Shown: positions 44,851 to 54,209, numbered from the stretch's first letter. The stretch: 64,000 bases of DNA from Porphyromonas cangingivalis (GCF_900638305.1 NZ_LR134506.1:1426001-1490000); one strand, 5' to 3'. Notes: generated from the sequence alone by a model not told the origin. Translations and numbers: made by a program.

Positions 44851-45966
44851 TCACTTCGAGAGGGGCGTCACCTTACCTGTAAAGAGGAGCATCTTTCGAA
44901 GCAACCTCTGCTCAGCCATCCTGACGTCCAACACATCTTCAATGTACTTTGCGATACTGCCATGCCGACGGATGAGCGTCCCCATGACAGCATTGAGATC
45001 ACTCTCACGACAACGGTAGTACTCTGTGAGACTCTCCTGCACCTCACTCGGATAAGTGTAGCCCGAAGGTACCATGCGAGAGGCGGAGAGTACTTGGTTG
45101 GACTCCAAGTACTCATGAATGATGTCGTTGTGGCTGACATCGAGGATGCACTGGATGAGCATGACGAGGAAGCCTACACGATCCTTACCCAGCCTGTCGG
45201 AGATAAGGATGGGATAGTTCTTGTGATCAAGGAAGAAATGCAAAGCCTCGGAGAACTGGGCTTTGTTCTGATAAGCCAGGTCGGTGAGATACTGCACCTG
45301 CATATCCTTGACCATATCCGGCGTGACATCCCCGTCAAGGATATGGCTGAGACGCTTATCGTAGTTACAAGGCACTATCGTGGGGATGATACGTGTCTCC
45401 ACCCCCGGGAGGTCTCCATGATTTTCTTTGTGGTCGACGGATTCGGACAAGATGAGACGAGACTTGATCTTGAAGTTGTCTATCAATGCAGAGTCCCTAT
45501 CGGTCATGCCAAGCAAAGCACCCGAACGAGCGATCATACCCCACCTCACGGGGTATCCGCTGGCGGTGATATAGCCTCCCATGTCACGCATATTGATCGA
45601 GCTGTCGGTGATGGGGAGTCGCGCAGCGGTGATGGCGGCCTGCCTGTCGTTGAAGACAAGGAGGAAAAACTTTCGAGAGACATCATCCGAAGCATCATAG
45701 GTCGCCATCTGATTGGAAATCATCTCGGTCATCATAGGCGAATCCGGGAAGCGGTGCGGGTTATCGGAGACAAAGATATCCACCTTGCCCTCCATCAGGG
45801 GCAAGGTCTCCCAGTGAATGACATAGTCTCCCACCTCGTTTCGCCTGGTATGGGTGTCTATGAAATGGGTTTGGGGTGCACAAGAAGTATGTCCTGATAT
45901 TGCGACGAAAACACAAGACAAAAACAACAATCGATGCCATATCGATTTATATTTTGTTATGCACAT
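44851..45966 (-). CDS. Tyrosine-phosphatase-fold lipoprotein lacking the catalytic Cys
   Basis: The 371-residue protein has an export signal with a Cys (HTSC, Cys29) and the NMRDMGGY motif (residues 125-132) typical of the Y_phosphatase3 family. The P-loop reads ISDRLGKDRVG at 255-265: where the family has HCxAGKDRTG, the catalytic Cys is Asp257 and the preceding His is Ser256, while Lys261, Asp262 and Arg263 remain. So classic phosphatase activity is unlikely; it may bind phospho-ligands or use another chemistry. Single gene with its own terminator, divergent from hemH (238 nt). Confidence 0.85.
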   Translation of the reverse strand: MCITKYKSIWHRLLFLSCVFVAISGHTSCAPQTHFIDTHTRRNEVGDYVIHWETLPLMEGKVDIFVSDNPHRFPDSPMMTEMISNQMATYDASDDVSRKFFLLVFNDRQAAITAARLPITDSSINMRDMGGYITASGYPVRWGMIARSGALLGMTDRDSALIDNFKIKSRLILSESVDHKENHGDLPGVETRIIPTIVPCNYDKRLSHILDGDVTPDMVKDMQVQYLTDLAYQNKAQFSEALHFFLDHKNYPILISDRLGKDRVGFLVMLIQCILDVSHNDIIHEYLESNQVLSASRMVPSGYTYPSEVQESLTEYYRCRESDLNAVMGTLIRRHGSIAKYIEDVLDVRMAEQRLLRKMLLFTGKVTPLSK

Positions 45967-46203
45967 AAAGCCTCCAAATGATCGAAAGTATAACTCTTAG
46001 ATTTGCAGAAAAAAGGTACCTTTGCGAGGATTGTTCATCTCTCTACAAAACCTTCGGGTACAAAGATAATTAGAAGAATGAATTATCATAAACGCTTTGA
46101 GCTTTTTTACATTTATTAGAGATGTAATAGCACTATTTGCCAACCGGAGAATATATTTTGCACCCCCAAATGGGCTTGACAGCTCCCATCAACAAAAAAC
46201 AAT

Positions 46204-47226
46204 ATGCCCCCCACCTCAGATAAATCAAGCGACACAGCCATCGTGCTGATCAATACGGGATCACCCCTCGCACTCACCCTCAAAGAGGTGCGACGCTACC
46301 TCATCAACTTCCTCACGGATCCTCGCATCATAGGGCTCGCTGCTCCGTTGCGTCACGCACTTGTCAGAGGCATCATTGCCCCTCTGAGAGCAAAGAAGTC
46401 CATCAAGAAGTACGAACGTATCTGGACAGACGAAGGACCACTCCTAAGGCTCTACTCCCATCGCCTTGCCAATAGGATGGAGACTCTCTCGGGTATCCCT
46501 GTCCGCTGTGCGATGAGGTACGAGCACAAGACAACAGAGATCATCCTGCGCGAACTCGTCTCGATGGGCAAGCGAGAGATCATCCTCGTACCCCTCTTCC
46601 CTCACTATGCGATGAGCAGTTACGAGACGGCGGTACTCCATGTCAGAGACATTGCACAGAAGTTGGGTGCGGAGCGACTCTCCCTGCGTTGTGTAGCCCC
46701 CTATCATGATCATCCTCTCTATGTCGAGAGTCTGGCTCGAAGCATCGCCACACAGACTCGTCCGGGAGATCACCTACTCTTCTCTTTCCACGGCATCCCA
46801 CTTTATCAGGTGAAGCCCTACGTAGGCCAACCGATGAGAGACTATCCCCGACAGTGTAAGGCAACGGTGCGAGATGTGCTGGAGCACCCTGCCCTCTCCA
46901 CCATCGATGGATTGACACACGAGATCTGCTATCAGTCACGTTTCGGTCATCACGAATGGCTCTCCCCTGCGACGACAGATCGCGTGAAAGCCCTACCCTC
47001 GGAGGGAAAGAAGCGCATCGTCGTGGTCTGCCCCTCCTTCATCTGCGACTGCTTGGAGAGTGTCGACGAGATCGGCTTCGAAGCAAAAGAAGATTACCTC
47101 CATGCCGGGGGCGAGGAATTGGTCTTCATCCCCTGTCTCAACGACAGTGAAGACATCGCCAAAGCCCTCTTGGATGTCGCATCTAATCCCTTATCTCTCT
47201 CCGAAGTCCTCCCGGCGGGTCTCTGA
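46204..47226 (+). CDS. hemH: Ferrochelatase
   Basis: The 340-residue protein fits HemH, with TAIVLINTGSP at the start, the catalytic His in LFSFHGIP (about residue 196) and the late QSRFGHHEWLSPATTD with the conserved Glu. It inserts Fe2+ into protoporphyrin IX in the last step of heme synthesis. Porphyromonads usually lack the full heme pathway and keep hemH to use scavenged porphyrin. No other hem gene is in the window. The products would supply the heme-rich NrfHA system nearby. Transcribed alone on the plus strand. Confidence 0.96.
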   Translation: MPPTSDKSSDTAIVLINTGSPLALTLKEVRRYLINFLTDPRIIGLAAPLRHALVRGIIAPLRAKKSIKKYERIWTDEGPLLRLYSHRLANRMETLSGIPVRCAMRYEHKTTEIILRELVSMGKREIILVPLFPHYAMSSYETAVLHVRDIAQKLGAERLSLRCVAPYHDHPLYVESLARSIATQTRPGDHLLFSFHGIPLYQVKPYVGQPMRDYPRQCKATVRDVLEHPALSTIDGLTHEICYQSRFGHHEWLSPATTDRVKALPSEGKKRIVVVCPSFICDCLESVDEIGFEAKEDYLHAGGEELVFIPCLNDSEDIAKALLDVASNPLSLSEVLPAGL

Positions 47227-47298
47227 CGTCTCGCCCGGAGAAGGGGAGCCCTCTTTCTCACGACCGATAAGTGAACGGCTCTAATTGGTGACAATCAT

Positions 47299-47338
47299 AA
47301 CCCACGGGATAAGAAGTCCACACTTCTTCCCGTGGGTT
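47299..47338 (+). terminator. Terminator of hemH
   Basis: AACCCACGGGA pairs with TCCCGTGGGTT, with a second inner stem AGAAG/CTTCT, and is followed by TTCTGTG. It lies 70 nt after the hemH stop. Confidence 0.8.
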
Positions 47339-47404
47339 TTCTGTGTCTATGAGGCTCGACCCAAAAGCACAATACCCGAAAGCACAACAATATATCCCGA
47401 CAAA

Positions 47405-47473
47405 AAAGTCGTTTGACTTGATGACGAAAGTCGTTTGACTTGTTTCATCAAGTCAAACGACTTAATTTCGACC
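47405..47473. repeat. Dispersed intergenic palindrome element, copy E
   Basis: AAGTCGTTTGACTT occurs twice and is followed by its complement-like partner AAGTCAAACGACTT. The linkers are GATGACGA and GTTTCATC. Three units make this the most complete copy. It lies in the 551-nt convergent gap between hemH and nifJ; a further 'GATGAAACAAGTCATACC' fragment follows at 47512. Confidence 0.8.
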
Positions 47474-47678
47474 CTTCCACAACCTTTTCCGAAAGCCTGA
47501 CACTACTCGATGAAACAAGTCATACCTCTTTGATTGATAAGCCAAAGGCTGTTTGAACTCTGTCGTGGCGAAAAAAGTCTGTAAAGATGGGGACGGGAAC
47601 AAAAAAAAACGCTTTGCCGCCTCCGGCACTTCATTTTGAAATGAGAGGGGATTTGAGGAGCTACCTGCTCCAAAAGGA

Positions 47679-47753
47679 AGAGCCGTCGACTACCACGTAA
47701 TGGGTAGCCGACGGCTCTCGTAAAGGTGGGAGCGGTCGGGGGTCGACCGCTCC
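47679..47753 (-). terminator. Double hairpin terminator region of nifJ
   Basis: Two stems follow the nifJ stop on the minus strand: GGAGCGGTC/GACCGCTCC (47729-47753) and then AGAGCCGTCG...CGACGGCTCT (47679-47718, 15 of 16 paired), followed by TCCTTTTGG. Confidence 0.75.
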
Positions 47754-47777
47754 TTATGTAGTCCGAAAGGATTGCGC

Positions 47778-50700
47778 TTATTCAGCTGTTTGTTCGCCTT
47801 CGTTCCAGTTCATTGCAGCGAGACGCTTGTAAGTTGTATATCTGAACTTAGCGTTTTCTTCTGCAGCCTTGAAGAGTTCTTCTGCTTCGGCAGGGAACTG
47901 CTTGAGGAGTGCGTTGTAACGAACCTCTCCCTTGAGGAAGTCTTGGAAGAGTTCCCACTGTGGTTCCTTCGAGTCGATCTGGAATGGATTCTTACCTTCA
48001 GCTTCGAGCTGTGGGTTGTATCTCCAGAGGTGCCAGTAACCACACTCGACCGCACGCTTGGCTTCATTCTGAGTCTTACCCATACCTGCACGGAGACCGT
48101 GAGAGATACATGGAGAGTAAGCGATGACGATAGATGGTCCGTCGTATGCTTCGGCCTCCTTGATCGCCTTGAGGGTCTGAGCCTGGTTCGCACCCATTGC
48201 GACCTGTGCCACATAAACGTAACCGTAAGTGGTCGCAATGAGACCGAGGTCCTTCTTACGGATGCGCTTACCTGATGCGGCAAACTTAGCGATAGCACCT
48301 ACCGGTGTAGACTTAGAGCTCTGACCACCTGTGTTTGAGTACACCTCGGTGTCGAGGACAAGGATGTTGACGTTCTCACCACTTGCGATGACGTGGTCAA
48401 GACCACCGAAGCCGATATCGTATGCCCAACCGTCACCACCGATGATCCACTGTGAACGCTTCACGAGATACTGTGACAAGTCACGGATGCCCTTGCAGTC
48501 AGGACAGATACCTGCAGCTACGAGCGGACGGATCTTCTCTGCGAGTTCTTGAGTCTTGGTACCGTCATTGCGGTTGTCAAGCCACTCTTGGAGAAGGGTC
48601 TTGAGTTCGGCAGGAGCGTTTTCGTTTTCGATGAGGTTCTTAGCGTGCTCAGCAAGACGATCGCGAAGCTTCTCTGTACCCATGAGCATACCGAGACCAA
48701 ACTCTGCGTTGTCTTCGAAGAGAGAGTTAGCCCATGCAGGACCGTGCCCCTTTTCGTTTACGGTGTATGGAGTAGAAGGTGCCGAACCTGAGTAGATAGA
48801 CGAACAACCTGTCGCGTTCGCTACCATCTGACGGTCACCGAAGAGCTGTGTGATGAGCTTGACGTATGGTGTCTCACCGCAACCTGCACATGCTCCGGAG
48901 AACTCGAACAGAGGCTGAGAGAACTGTGAGTTCTTGACATTAGCCGATACATCGACGAGGTGCGCCTTAGACTTGACAGACTTGACAGAGTAGTCCCAAC
49001 GTGGCACTTCGTTCATCTGGCTTTCGATAGGCATCATTTCGAGGGCCTTACCATTCTTGTTGCCCGGACAGACATCAGCACAGTTGCCACAACCGAGACA
49101 GTCGAGGACATTGACCTGAATACGGAACTGCATATCTGCAAATGGCTTACCGATAGCCTTGAGAGTGTCGTAGCCTTCGGGCTTCTTGCCTTGCTCTGCC
49201 TCGTCGAGGACGAATGGACGGATCGTTGCGTGAGGACAGACGAATGCACACTGGTTACACTGGATACAGTTCTCTGCCTTCCACTCTGGGACGAACGCTG
49301 CCACACCTCTCTTTTCAGAAGCTGCGGTGCCCTGATCCCAAGTACCGTCTTCGCGACCCTTGAATGCCGATACAGGGAGGCTGTCACCTTCTTGTGCATT
49401 GATGGTGCGTACGACATGGTGGATGAACTCTGTATCGCCTTCGTGCATCACCGGAGCTTCGGGCTCAAGTGTAGCCCACTCAGGCTTCACAGGGACTTGG
49501 ATGACTTCTGCACCACGGTCTACCGCAGCGTAGTTCATGTTGACGATGTTTTCACCCTTCTTACCGTAGCTCTTGACGATGAACTTCTTCATCTGTTCGA
49601 CTGCGAGTTCGTAAGGGATGACGTTTGCGATCTTGAAGAACGCAGACTGGAGGATGGTGTTGGTACGGTTACCGAGACCGATCTCTTGTGCGATCTGTGT
49701 CGCATTGATCATATAGAACGAGATATTGTTCTTGGCAAGGTAAGCCTTCACCTTGTTTGGCAAGTGTTCTTCGATCTCATCAAGACCCCAGATGGAGTTG
49801 AGGAGGAACGTACCGTTTTTACGGAGACCCTTGGTCACGTCATAGAGACGAAGGTATGCCGGCACGTGGCAAGCGAGGAAGTGAGGGTTGTTGACAAGAT
49901 ATGTCGAACGGATAGGTGTGTCACCGAAGCGGAGGTGAGAGCAAGTGAAACCACCCGACTTCTTAGAGTCGTAAGCAAAGTATGCCTGGCAGTACTTCTC
50001 TGTGTTGTCACCGATGATCTTGACAGAGTTCTTGTTCGCACCGACGGTACCGTCAGCACCAAGACCGTAGAACTTAGCTTCGAAACCGTTGTCAAACTCC
50101 AACTCCTTCTTGACAGGAAGTGAAGTGAACGTAACGTCATCGACGATACCGATGGTGAAGCGGTTCTTAGGCATATTCATCGCGAGGTTGTCATACACTG
50201 CGAGGATCTGAGCAGGAGTGGTATCCTTGGAAGATAGACCGTAACGACCACCTACGATAAGAGGAGCATCCTTCTTGCCATAGTAGCAGTCCTTGACATC
50301 GAGGTAAAGAGGCTCACCGTTGGCACCGGGTTCCTTTGTACGGTCAAGCACAGCGATGCGCTTCACGCTCTTTGGCATAGCCGCCAAGAAGTGCTTTGCA
50401 GAGAAAGGACGATAGAGGTGAACGCTGAGGAGACCCACCTTGCGACCCTTGGCCATGAGGTAGTCCACTGTCTCGCGGATGGCTTCTGTCACCGAGCCCA
50501 TAGCGATGATGACATCTTCAGCATCCTCTGCACCGTAATAGTCGAAGAGGTGGTACTGACGACCTGTGATCTTTGCGATCTCATCGAGGTACATCTGTAC
50601 AGTCTCCGGTACGGTGTCATAGAATGGGTTGGATGCTTCACGAGCTTGGAAGTAGATGTCGGGGTTCTGAGCAGTACCACGAGCAACAGGTGCTTCGGGG

Positions 50701-51332
50701 TTGAGTGCTCTCTTGCGGAACTTCGCAAGTGCTTCCTGGTCGATCAGTGGAGCTATATCCTCCATGTTCATCGCTTCGATCTTCTGGATCTCGTGTGAGG
50801 TACGGAAGCCGTCGAAGAAGTGGACGAAAGGTACGCTTGTCTTTATGGTTGCCAAGTGTGCGACTCCGGCGATGTCCATCACCTCCTGCACCGAGCCCGA
50901 GCAAAGTTGTGCAAAACCTGTCTGACGCACAGACATCACGTCCTGGTGGTCACCGAAGATAGAAAGGGCTTGAGCAGCGATGGCACGAGCCGATACGTGG
51001 AAGACGCAAGGCAATAGCTGACCTGCGATCTTGTACATATTAGGGATCATCAAGAGAAGACCCTGAGAAGCCGTAAATGTAGTGGTGAGCGCACCTGCTT
51101 GGAGCGAACCGTGAAGGGCACCGGCAGCACCGGCCTCACTCTGCATCTCTTGTACTCGGACGGTCTCTCCGAAGATGTTCTTACGGCCGTATGCAGCCCA
51201 TTCGTCCACATACTCCGCCATTGTTGTCGAAGGTGTGATAGGGTAGATCGCAGCTACTTCGCTGAACATATATGCGATATGCGCAGCAGCCTGATTACCA
51301 TCACAAGTAATAAATGTTTTTCCCTTACTCAT
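47778..51332 (-). CDS. nifJ: Pyruvate:ferredoxin (flavodoxin) oxidoreductase
   Basis: The single 1184-residue chain carries all PFOR domains: YPITPSTTMAE near the N-terminus, two 4Fe-4S clusters in CIQCNQCAFVCP (about residue 687) and CLGCGNCADVCP (about 745), a further Cys in CAGCGETPYV (about 812), and the thiamine diphosphate site GGDGWAYDIG (about 967) with Asn in SNTGGQ. It oxidises pyruvate to acetyl-CoA and CO2 with reduction of ferredoxin, the central step of anaerobic energy metabolism. The codon use is strongly biased, as expected of a highly expressed gene. It is flanked by a AAA ATPase gene and hemH. Confidence 0.98.
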   Translation of the reverse strand: MSKGKTFITCDGNQAAAHIAYMFSEVAAIYPITPSTTMAEYVDEWAAYGRKNIFGETVRVQEMQSEAGAAGALHGSLQAGALTTTFTASQGLLLMIPNMYKIAGQLLPCVFHVSARAIAAQALSIFGDHQDVMSVRQTGFAQLCSGSVQEVMDIAGVAHLATIKTSVPFVHFFDGFRTSHEIQKIEAMNMEDIAPLIDQEALAKFRKRALNPEAPVARGTAQNPDIYFQAREASNPFYDTVPETVQMYLDEIAKITGRQYHLFDYYGAEDAEDVIIAMGSVTEAIRETVDYLMAKGRKVGLLSVHLYRPFSAKHFLAAMPKSVKRIAVLDRTKEPGANGEPLYLDVKDCYYGKKDAPLIVGGRYGLSSKDTTPAQILAVYDNLAMNMPKNRFTIGIVDDVTFTSLPVKKELEFDNGFEAKFYGLGADGTVGANKNSVKIIGDNTEKYCQAYFAYDSKKSGGFTCSHLRFGDTPIRSTYLVNNPHFLACHVPAYLRLYDVTKGLRKNGTFLLNSIWGLDEIEEHLPNKVKAYLAKNNISFYMINATQIAQEIGLGNRTNTILQSAFFKIANVIPYELAVEQMKKFIVKSYGKKGENIVNMNYAAVDRGAEVIQVPVKPEWATLEPEAPVMHEGDTEFIHHVVRTINAQEGDSLPVSAFKGREDGTWDQGTAASEKRGVAAFVPEWKAENCIQCNQCAFVCPHATIRPFVLDEAEQGKKPEGYDTLKAIGKPFADMQFRIQVNVLDCLGCGNCADVCPGNKNGKALEMMPIESQMNEVPRWDYSVKSVKSKAHLVDVSANVKNSQFSQPLFEFSGACAGCGETPYVKLITQLFGDRQMVANATGCSSIYSGSAPSTPYTVNEKGHGPAWANSLFEDNAEFGLGMLMGTEKLRDRLAEHAKNLIENENAPAELKTLLQEWLDNRNDGTKTQELAEKIRPLVAAGICPDCKGIRDLSQYLVKRSQWIIGGDGWAYDIGFGGLDHVIASGENVNILVLDTEVYSNTGGQSSKSTPVGAIAKFAASGKRIRKKDLGLIATTYGYVYVAQVAMGANQAQTLKAIKEAEAYDGPSIVIAYSPCISHGLRAGMGKTQNEAKRAVECGYWHLWRYNPQLEAEGKNPFQIDSKEPQWELFQDFLKGEVRYNALLKQFPAEAEELFKAAEENAKFRYTTYKRLAAMNWNEGEQTAE

Positions 51333-51412
51333 AGCAAAACACTTGTAATTAGTTTATTAAGATTGCAAACCACCGAAATGGTTTAGTTATTGATAAGTCT
51401 GTGAATAAAAAG

Positions 51413-52585
51413 TCAATACAAAAATCCGAAGAGCCACAGCGGTATCTGACGTCCGTGTCCCACGGTAAGGTCATCGACCACAAAGTAAGTGCTCATGTCG
51501 CCACGCTTCCTCATGATGTCCGTCGCCTTGAGTGCATACTGCCCTTCGACAAGGAAGTCGGCGGCATTGCTCTCCGCAGCACATACGTCGTAGTATGGCG
51601 TGAGATGACTGAGGAGGAAGATCTTGCGCAAGTCATCCACCTGCGGTTCGTGCAGAGAGAGGGCTTGAGCGATGTTTGTGTTGTTGAGATAGAGACGATG
51701 TGGTTTCTTTGGGTACTCCTCACCCTGCTTGTAGAGCATGGTGATCATCCCGGCATCGGCGAGGTACTTGAGGTAGTTCATCACCGTGGCGCGCGAAGTC
51801 CCTATCTCCTTGCTCATCGTCGAGACATTTGCGGTATTCGTCGCACTCGAAGCAATGAGATAAAGCAGCTTGCGGAGCTTGTAGAGGTAGGCCGGCTCGA
51901 TCTGATGGATGTATACCACATCGACCTCAAGGGTCATGTTCATCATCTTGACAAGTGTCTCGCCGAACGAAGCCTCATTCTCCTGAAAGAACGGATAGAA
52001 GCCCTGCTTGAGATAGTCGTTGAATGCCTCCGCAGGATGCTGCTCATTCACTATCGTCGACGCAATGTCTTCGTGGTGCATGAGGATATCCTTGAGCGTG
52101 TATGCGGGGTGCTCCACATTGTGCACGAAGCCGTAGTACTCTCTGAACGAAAAACCTCTCAGATCATACACCTTGATGAAGTCCGCTTCCTCCGACAGAC
52201 TCATCACCGACGAAGCAGCCACGATGACCCTCAGAGTCGGGAAGTCTTCGTAACAACGGCGCAGCTCGGCAGACCAGTTAGGATACTTGAAGATCTGATC
52301 CAGAAGAAGGAGCTCCCCTCCCCTCTCAACGAAAGCACGCGCAAAGTCGTACAGCGTATGCTCGGAGAAGTAGAAGTGGTTGAGATTGGCATACAAGCAC
52401 TCACTCGCTACGGGACGATAGTGCTCAGCCACATAATCCAACAGAAAAGACGTCTTACCGATACCTCTGGTACCCCTTACACAGATAAACCTGTGCGTAG
52501 GATCGATCTCATCCATGAGCGTACGTCGCACATGCTTGGAGCGGTGATCCAAAAGTCGTCTGTGTATCTTGTAAAATGCGTCCAT
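51413..52585 (-). CDS. AAA family ATPase, AAA_14/DUF4143 type
   Basis: The 390-residue protein has Walker A GTRGIGKTS at residues 38-46, Walker B ELLLLDQIF in the middle and a C-terminal winged-helix-like block (MSKEIGTSRATVMNYLKYL). The layout is that of the AAA_14 plus DUF4143 proteins, abundant in Bacteroidota and of unknown function; related forms have been suggested to be defence or stress NTPases. It ends 81 nt before the nifJ start on the same strand, so read-through into nifJ is possible. No signal peptide. Confidence 0.88.
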   Translation of the reverse strand: MDAFYKIHRRLLDHRSKHVRRTLMDEIDPTHRFICVRGTRGIGKTSFLLDYVAEHYRPVASECLYANLNHFYFSEHTLYDFARAFVERGGELLLLDQIFKYPNWSAELRRCYEDFPTLRVIVAASSVMSLSEEADFIKVYDLRGFSFREYYGFVHNVEHPAYTLKDILMHHEDIASTIVNEQHPAEAFNDYLKQGFYPFFQENEASFGETLVKMMNMTLEVDVVYIHQIEPAYLYKLRKLLYLIASSATNTANVSTMSKEIGTSRATVMNYLKYLADAGMITMLYKQGEEYPKKPHRLYLNNTNIAQALSLHEPQVDDLRKIFLLSHLTPYYDVCAAESNAADFLVEGQYALKATDIMRKRGDMSTYFVVDDLTVGHGRQIPLWLFGFLY

Positions 52586-52951
52586 TATAGGCTCTCGGTC
52601 CTCTTATGTTTTGGTTACGATTCGTTCATTGTTTCGAGCGAAATATATCCCACCCTAAGTGGTGAGAGCGGGATCTACCTACACCTTCTCAATTTCATCC
52701 CCAAAAGTAGGTATTATTTTTTAATTATGCAATCTCCACGTTACAATTTATCCATCATTTAACTAAACATTAAAACAACGCAACCCACTGATTACAAATT
52801 AATTCTTCAACCCTTTACACATTCCACACAAAGCTGTCTGCACTTAATTTCTACCTAATGGCTACCCTCGCTAACAAGAAGTAGGGATCCGGACACAAAA
52901 AGCGATGAAAGACAATTCGTCTCTACACAAAGATTCTCTTCACTTTTTACG

Positions 52952-53011
52952 ACAGAAAGCATTCTGGCACGGGACAGAAAACATTCTGTCGCATCACAGA
53001 ATACGTTCTGT
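52952..53011. promoter_or_regulatory. Three phased palindromic operators ACAGAA-N4-TTCTG(T/G)
   Basis: ACAGAAAGCATTCTGG (52952-52967), ACAGAAAACATTCTGT (52974-52989) and ACAGAATACGTTCTGT (52996-53011) repeat at exactly 22-bp intervals. The last ends 34 nt before the -33 element of a good promoter. Such phased dyads are usual binding sites for a dimeric regulator. Confidence 0.75.
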
Positions 53012-53045
53012 CCACCTCCGGAATATCAAAACATGTCCGAGGTCC

Positions 53046-53075
53046 TTTGCTCAGTTAAGATTTTTTGTATCTTTG
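53046..53075 (+). promoter_or_regulatory. Bacteroidota-type promoter for the 253-residue lipoprotein
   Basis: TTTG (53046-53049) and TATCTTTG (53068-53075) are separated by 18 nt, close to the TTTG-N19-TAnnTTTG consensus. It predicts a leader of about 215 nt. Confidence 0.7.
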
Positions 53076-53297
53076 CCCACCGAAAACACGCTATCACAGC
53101 TAAGACTTTGGGGAGAGGACTGGGGAAGGGATTTTCAGTTCTTGTGAAGTTTTACCGAATACGTGTAATGCACAGATGTGGATGCTTGCATCCCGGTTTG
53201 GTCGTGGACATATCTCCATGACTGAAGACTGGTGTGTTCTGTGCGTCCGTGACTCGCTCACTTCTTTTATTAACTTTTATAATACAGTAAAACAAAC

Positions 53298-54059
53298 ATG
53301 AAACTGAACAGACTCCACCTTTCGCTACTCTCACTTGCGACTGTGGCATCGTTGGCACTATCTTCTTGCGGTGGCTCAACAACTCCCGACAACGGAAAGA
53401 AACAAACACCCGAAGACACAAAGAAAGAAAACCCCGACAACAATCCAAACACAGGCAACCTCCCTGCCCTTTCGGTAAGCATCGAGGGAGAGATCAACCC
53501 TACCACTTTCGTATCAGGACAGAAGGGATCGGTATCCTTCAACAGATTTCCTGCTTCGGTAGAAGAGTTCAAGCAAGTGCGCAACCAGATCGGCAAGACT
53601 CCTCACGGAGCAGCTGCACTCAACATCATGGCTCTTGAAATGTATCGTCGCAATGCCAACATCGGTATGCAGTGCCTCGAAATCATCGGCACAAAGAACT
53701 ATGTCGCTCCAAAGGGTGCGCTCATGAACAAGCTCAAAGGTGGGGTCAAGAAGCCTTACCAATACGCTGCATACCTCGATGGCGCAAGATATGACAATGG
53801 CTACAAGCCTACCAAGCCTTACACCATCCGTGTCAAGGTGGATGAAGGTCGCCAATACGGAAAATCCGGCAACGACATCATCTACCTCAACCTCTACATC
53901 GTCAACAATGGTAGCGACAAGGATGCAATCATCAAGCTCACAAGACATGACGAAGAAAACATGGATCCAAAGAACGAGTACTTCCTCGTCTACATGTCGG
54001 ATGCTTACTTTAATGTCCGCGACATCAAGTTTGACCAGACATTTGAAGGACTTGACTAA
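53298..54059 (+). CDS. Lipoprotein of unknown family behind an operator array
   Basis: The 253-residue protein has a lipoprotein signal (MKLNRLHLSLLSLATVASLA, then LSSC with Cys24) and a Thr/Pro/Asn/Lys linker of about 35 residues. The folded part starts near residue 55 and includes a segment FNRFPASVEEFKQVRNQIG and a beta-rich end with FLVYMSDAYFNVRDIKF. I do not recognise the family with confidence; the arrangement recalls DUF6935-like proteins. It is monocistronic with promoter and terminator, and an array of three palindromes upstream suggests tight control. Confidence 0.8.
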   Translation: MKLNRLHLSLLSLATVASLALSSCGGSTTPDNGKKQTPEDTKKENPDNNPNTGNLPALSVSIEGEINPTTFVSGQKGSVSFNRFPASVEEFKQVRNQIGKTPHGAAALNIMALEMYRRNANIGMQCLEIIGTKNYVAPKGALMNKLKGGVKKPYQYAAYLDGARYDNGYKPTKPYTIRVKVDEGRQYGKSGNDIIYLNLYIVNNGSDKDAIIKLTRHDEENMDPKNEYFLVYMSDAYFNVRDIKFDQTFEGLD

Positions 54060-54088
54060 TCCCTGAGACAAGGCCACACAAAACATAA

Positions 54089-54140
54089 AAAACTCCCTCT
54101 CGGTATCAGCTGTCAAGCCTCATTACCGAGAGGGAGTTTT
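54089..54140. terminator. Bidirectional terminator between the lipoprotein and the TRIC gene
   Basis: AAAACTCCCTCTCGGTA pairs perfectly over 17 bp with its complement across an 18-nt loop. T-runs on both strands let it serve the convergent genes. Confidence 0.9.
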
Positions 54141-54209
54141 TTATGTTCATCTATCGAGTTGTCTCCTCGAAGCTATATCAAGAAGCATATTTCGGCAAAC
54201 AGAGGAGCG

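Larger units (their letters stand above)
52586..53297. other. Regulatory intergenic region in front of a plus-strand lipoprotein
   Basis: This 712-nt gap separates two divergent genes. Besides the palindrome array (52952-53011) and promoter (53046-53075), it contains a 5' leader of about 215 nt for the lipoprotein. A short plus-strand frame at 52905-53147 overlaps the array and has no start site or coding pattern to support it. Confidence 0.6.

Noticed and set aside
51401-52762. Plus-strand frame of 453 residues opposite the AAA ATPase.
   Set aside because: Antisense shadow; the minus frame has Walker motifs and a winged-helix-like domain.
52905-53147. Plus-strand 80-residue frame in the regulatory gap.
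   Set aside because: It covers the three palindromes and the promoter, has no domain or signal, and the region reads better as regulatory DNA.
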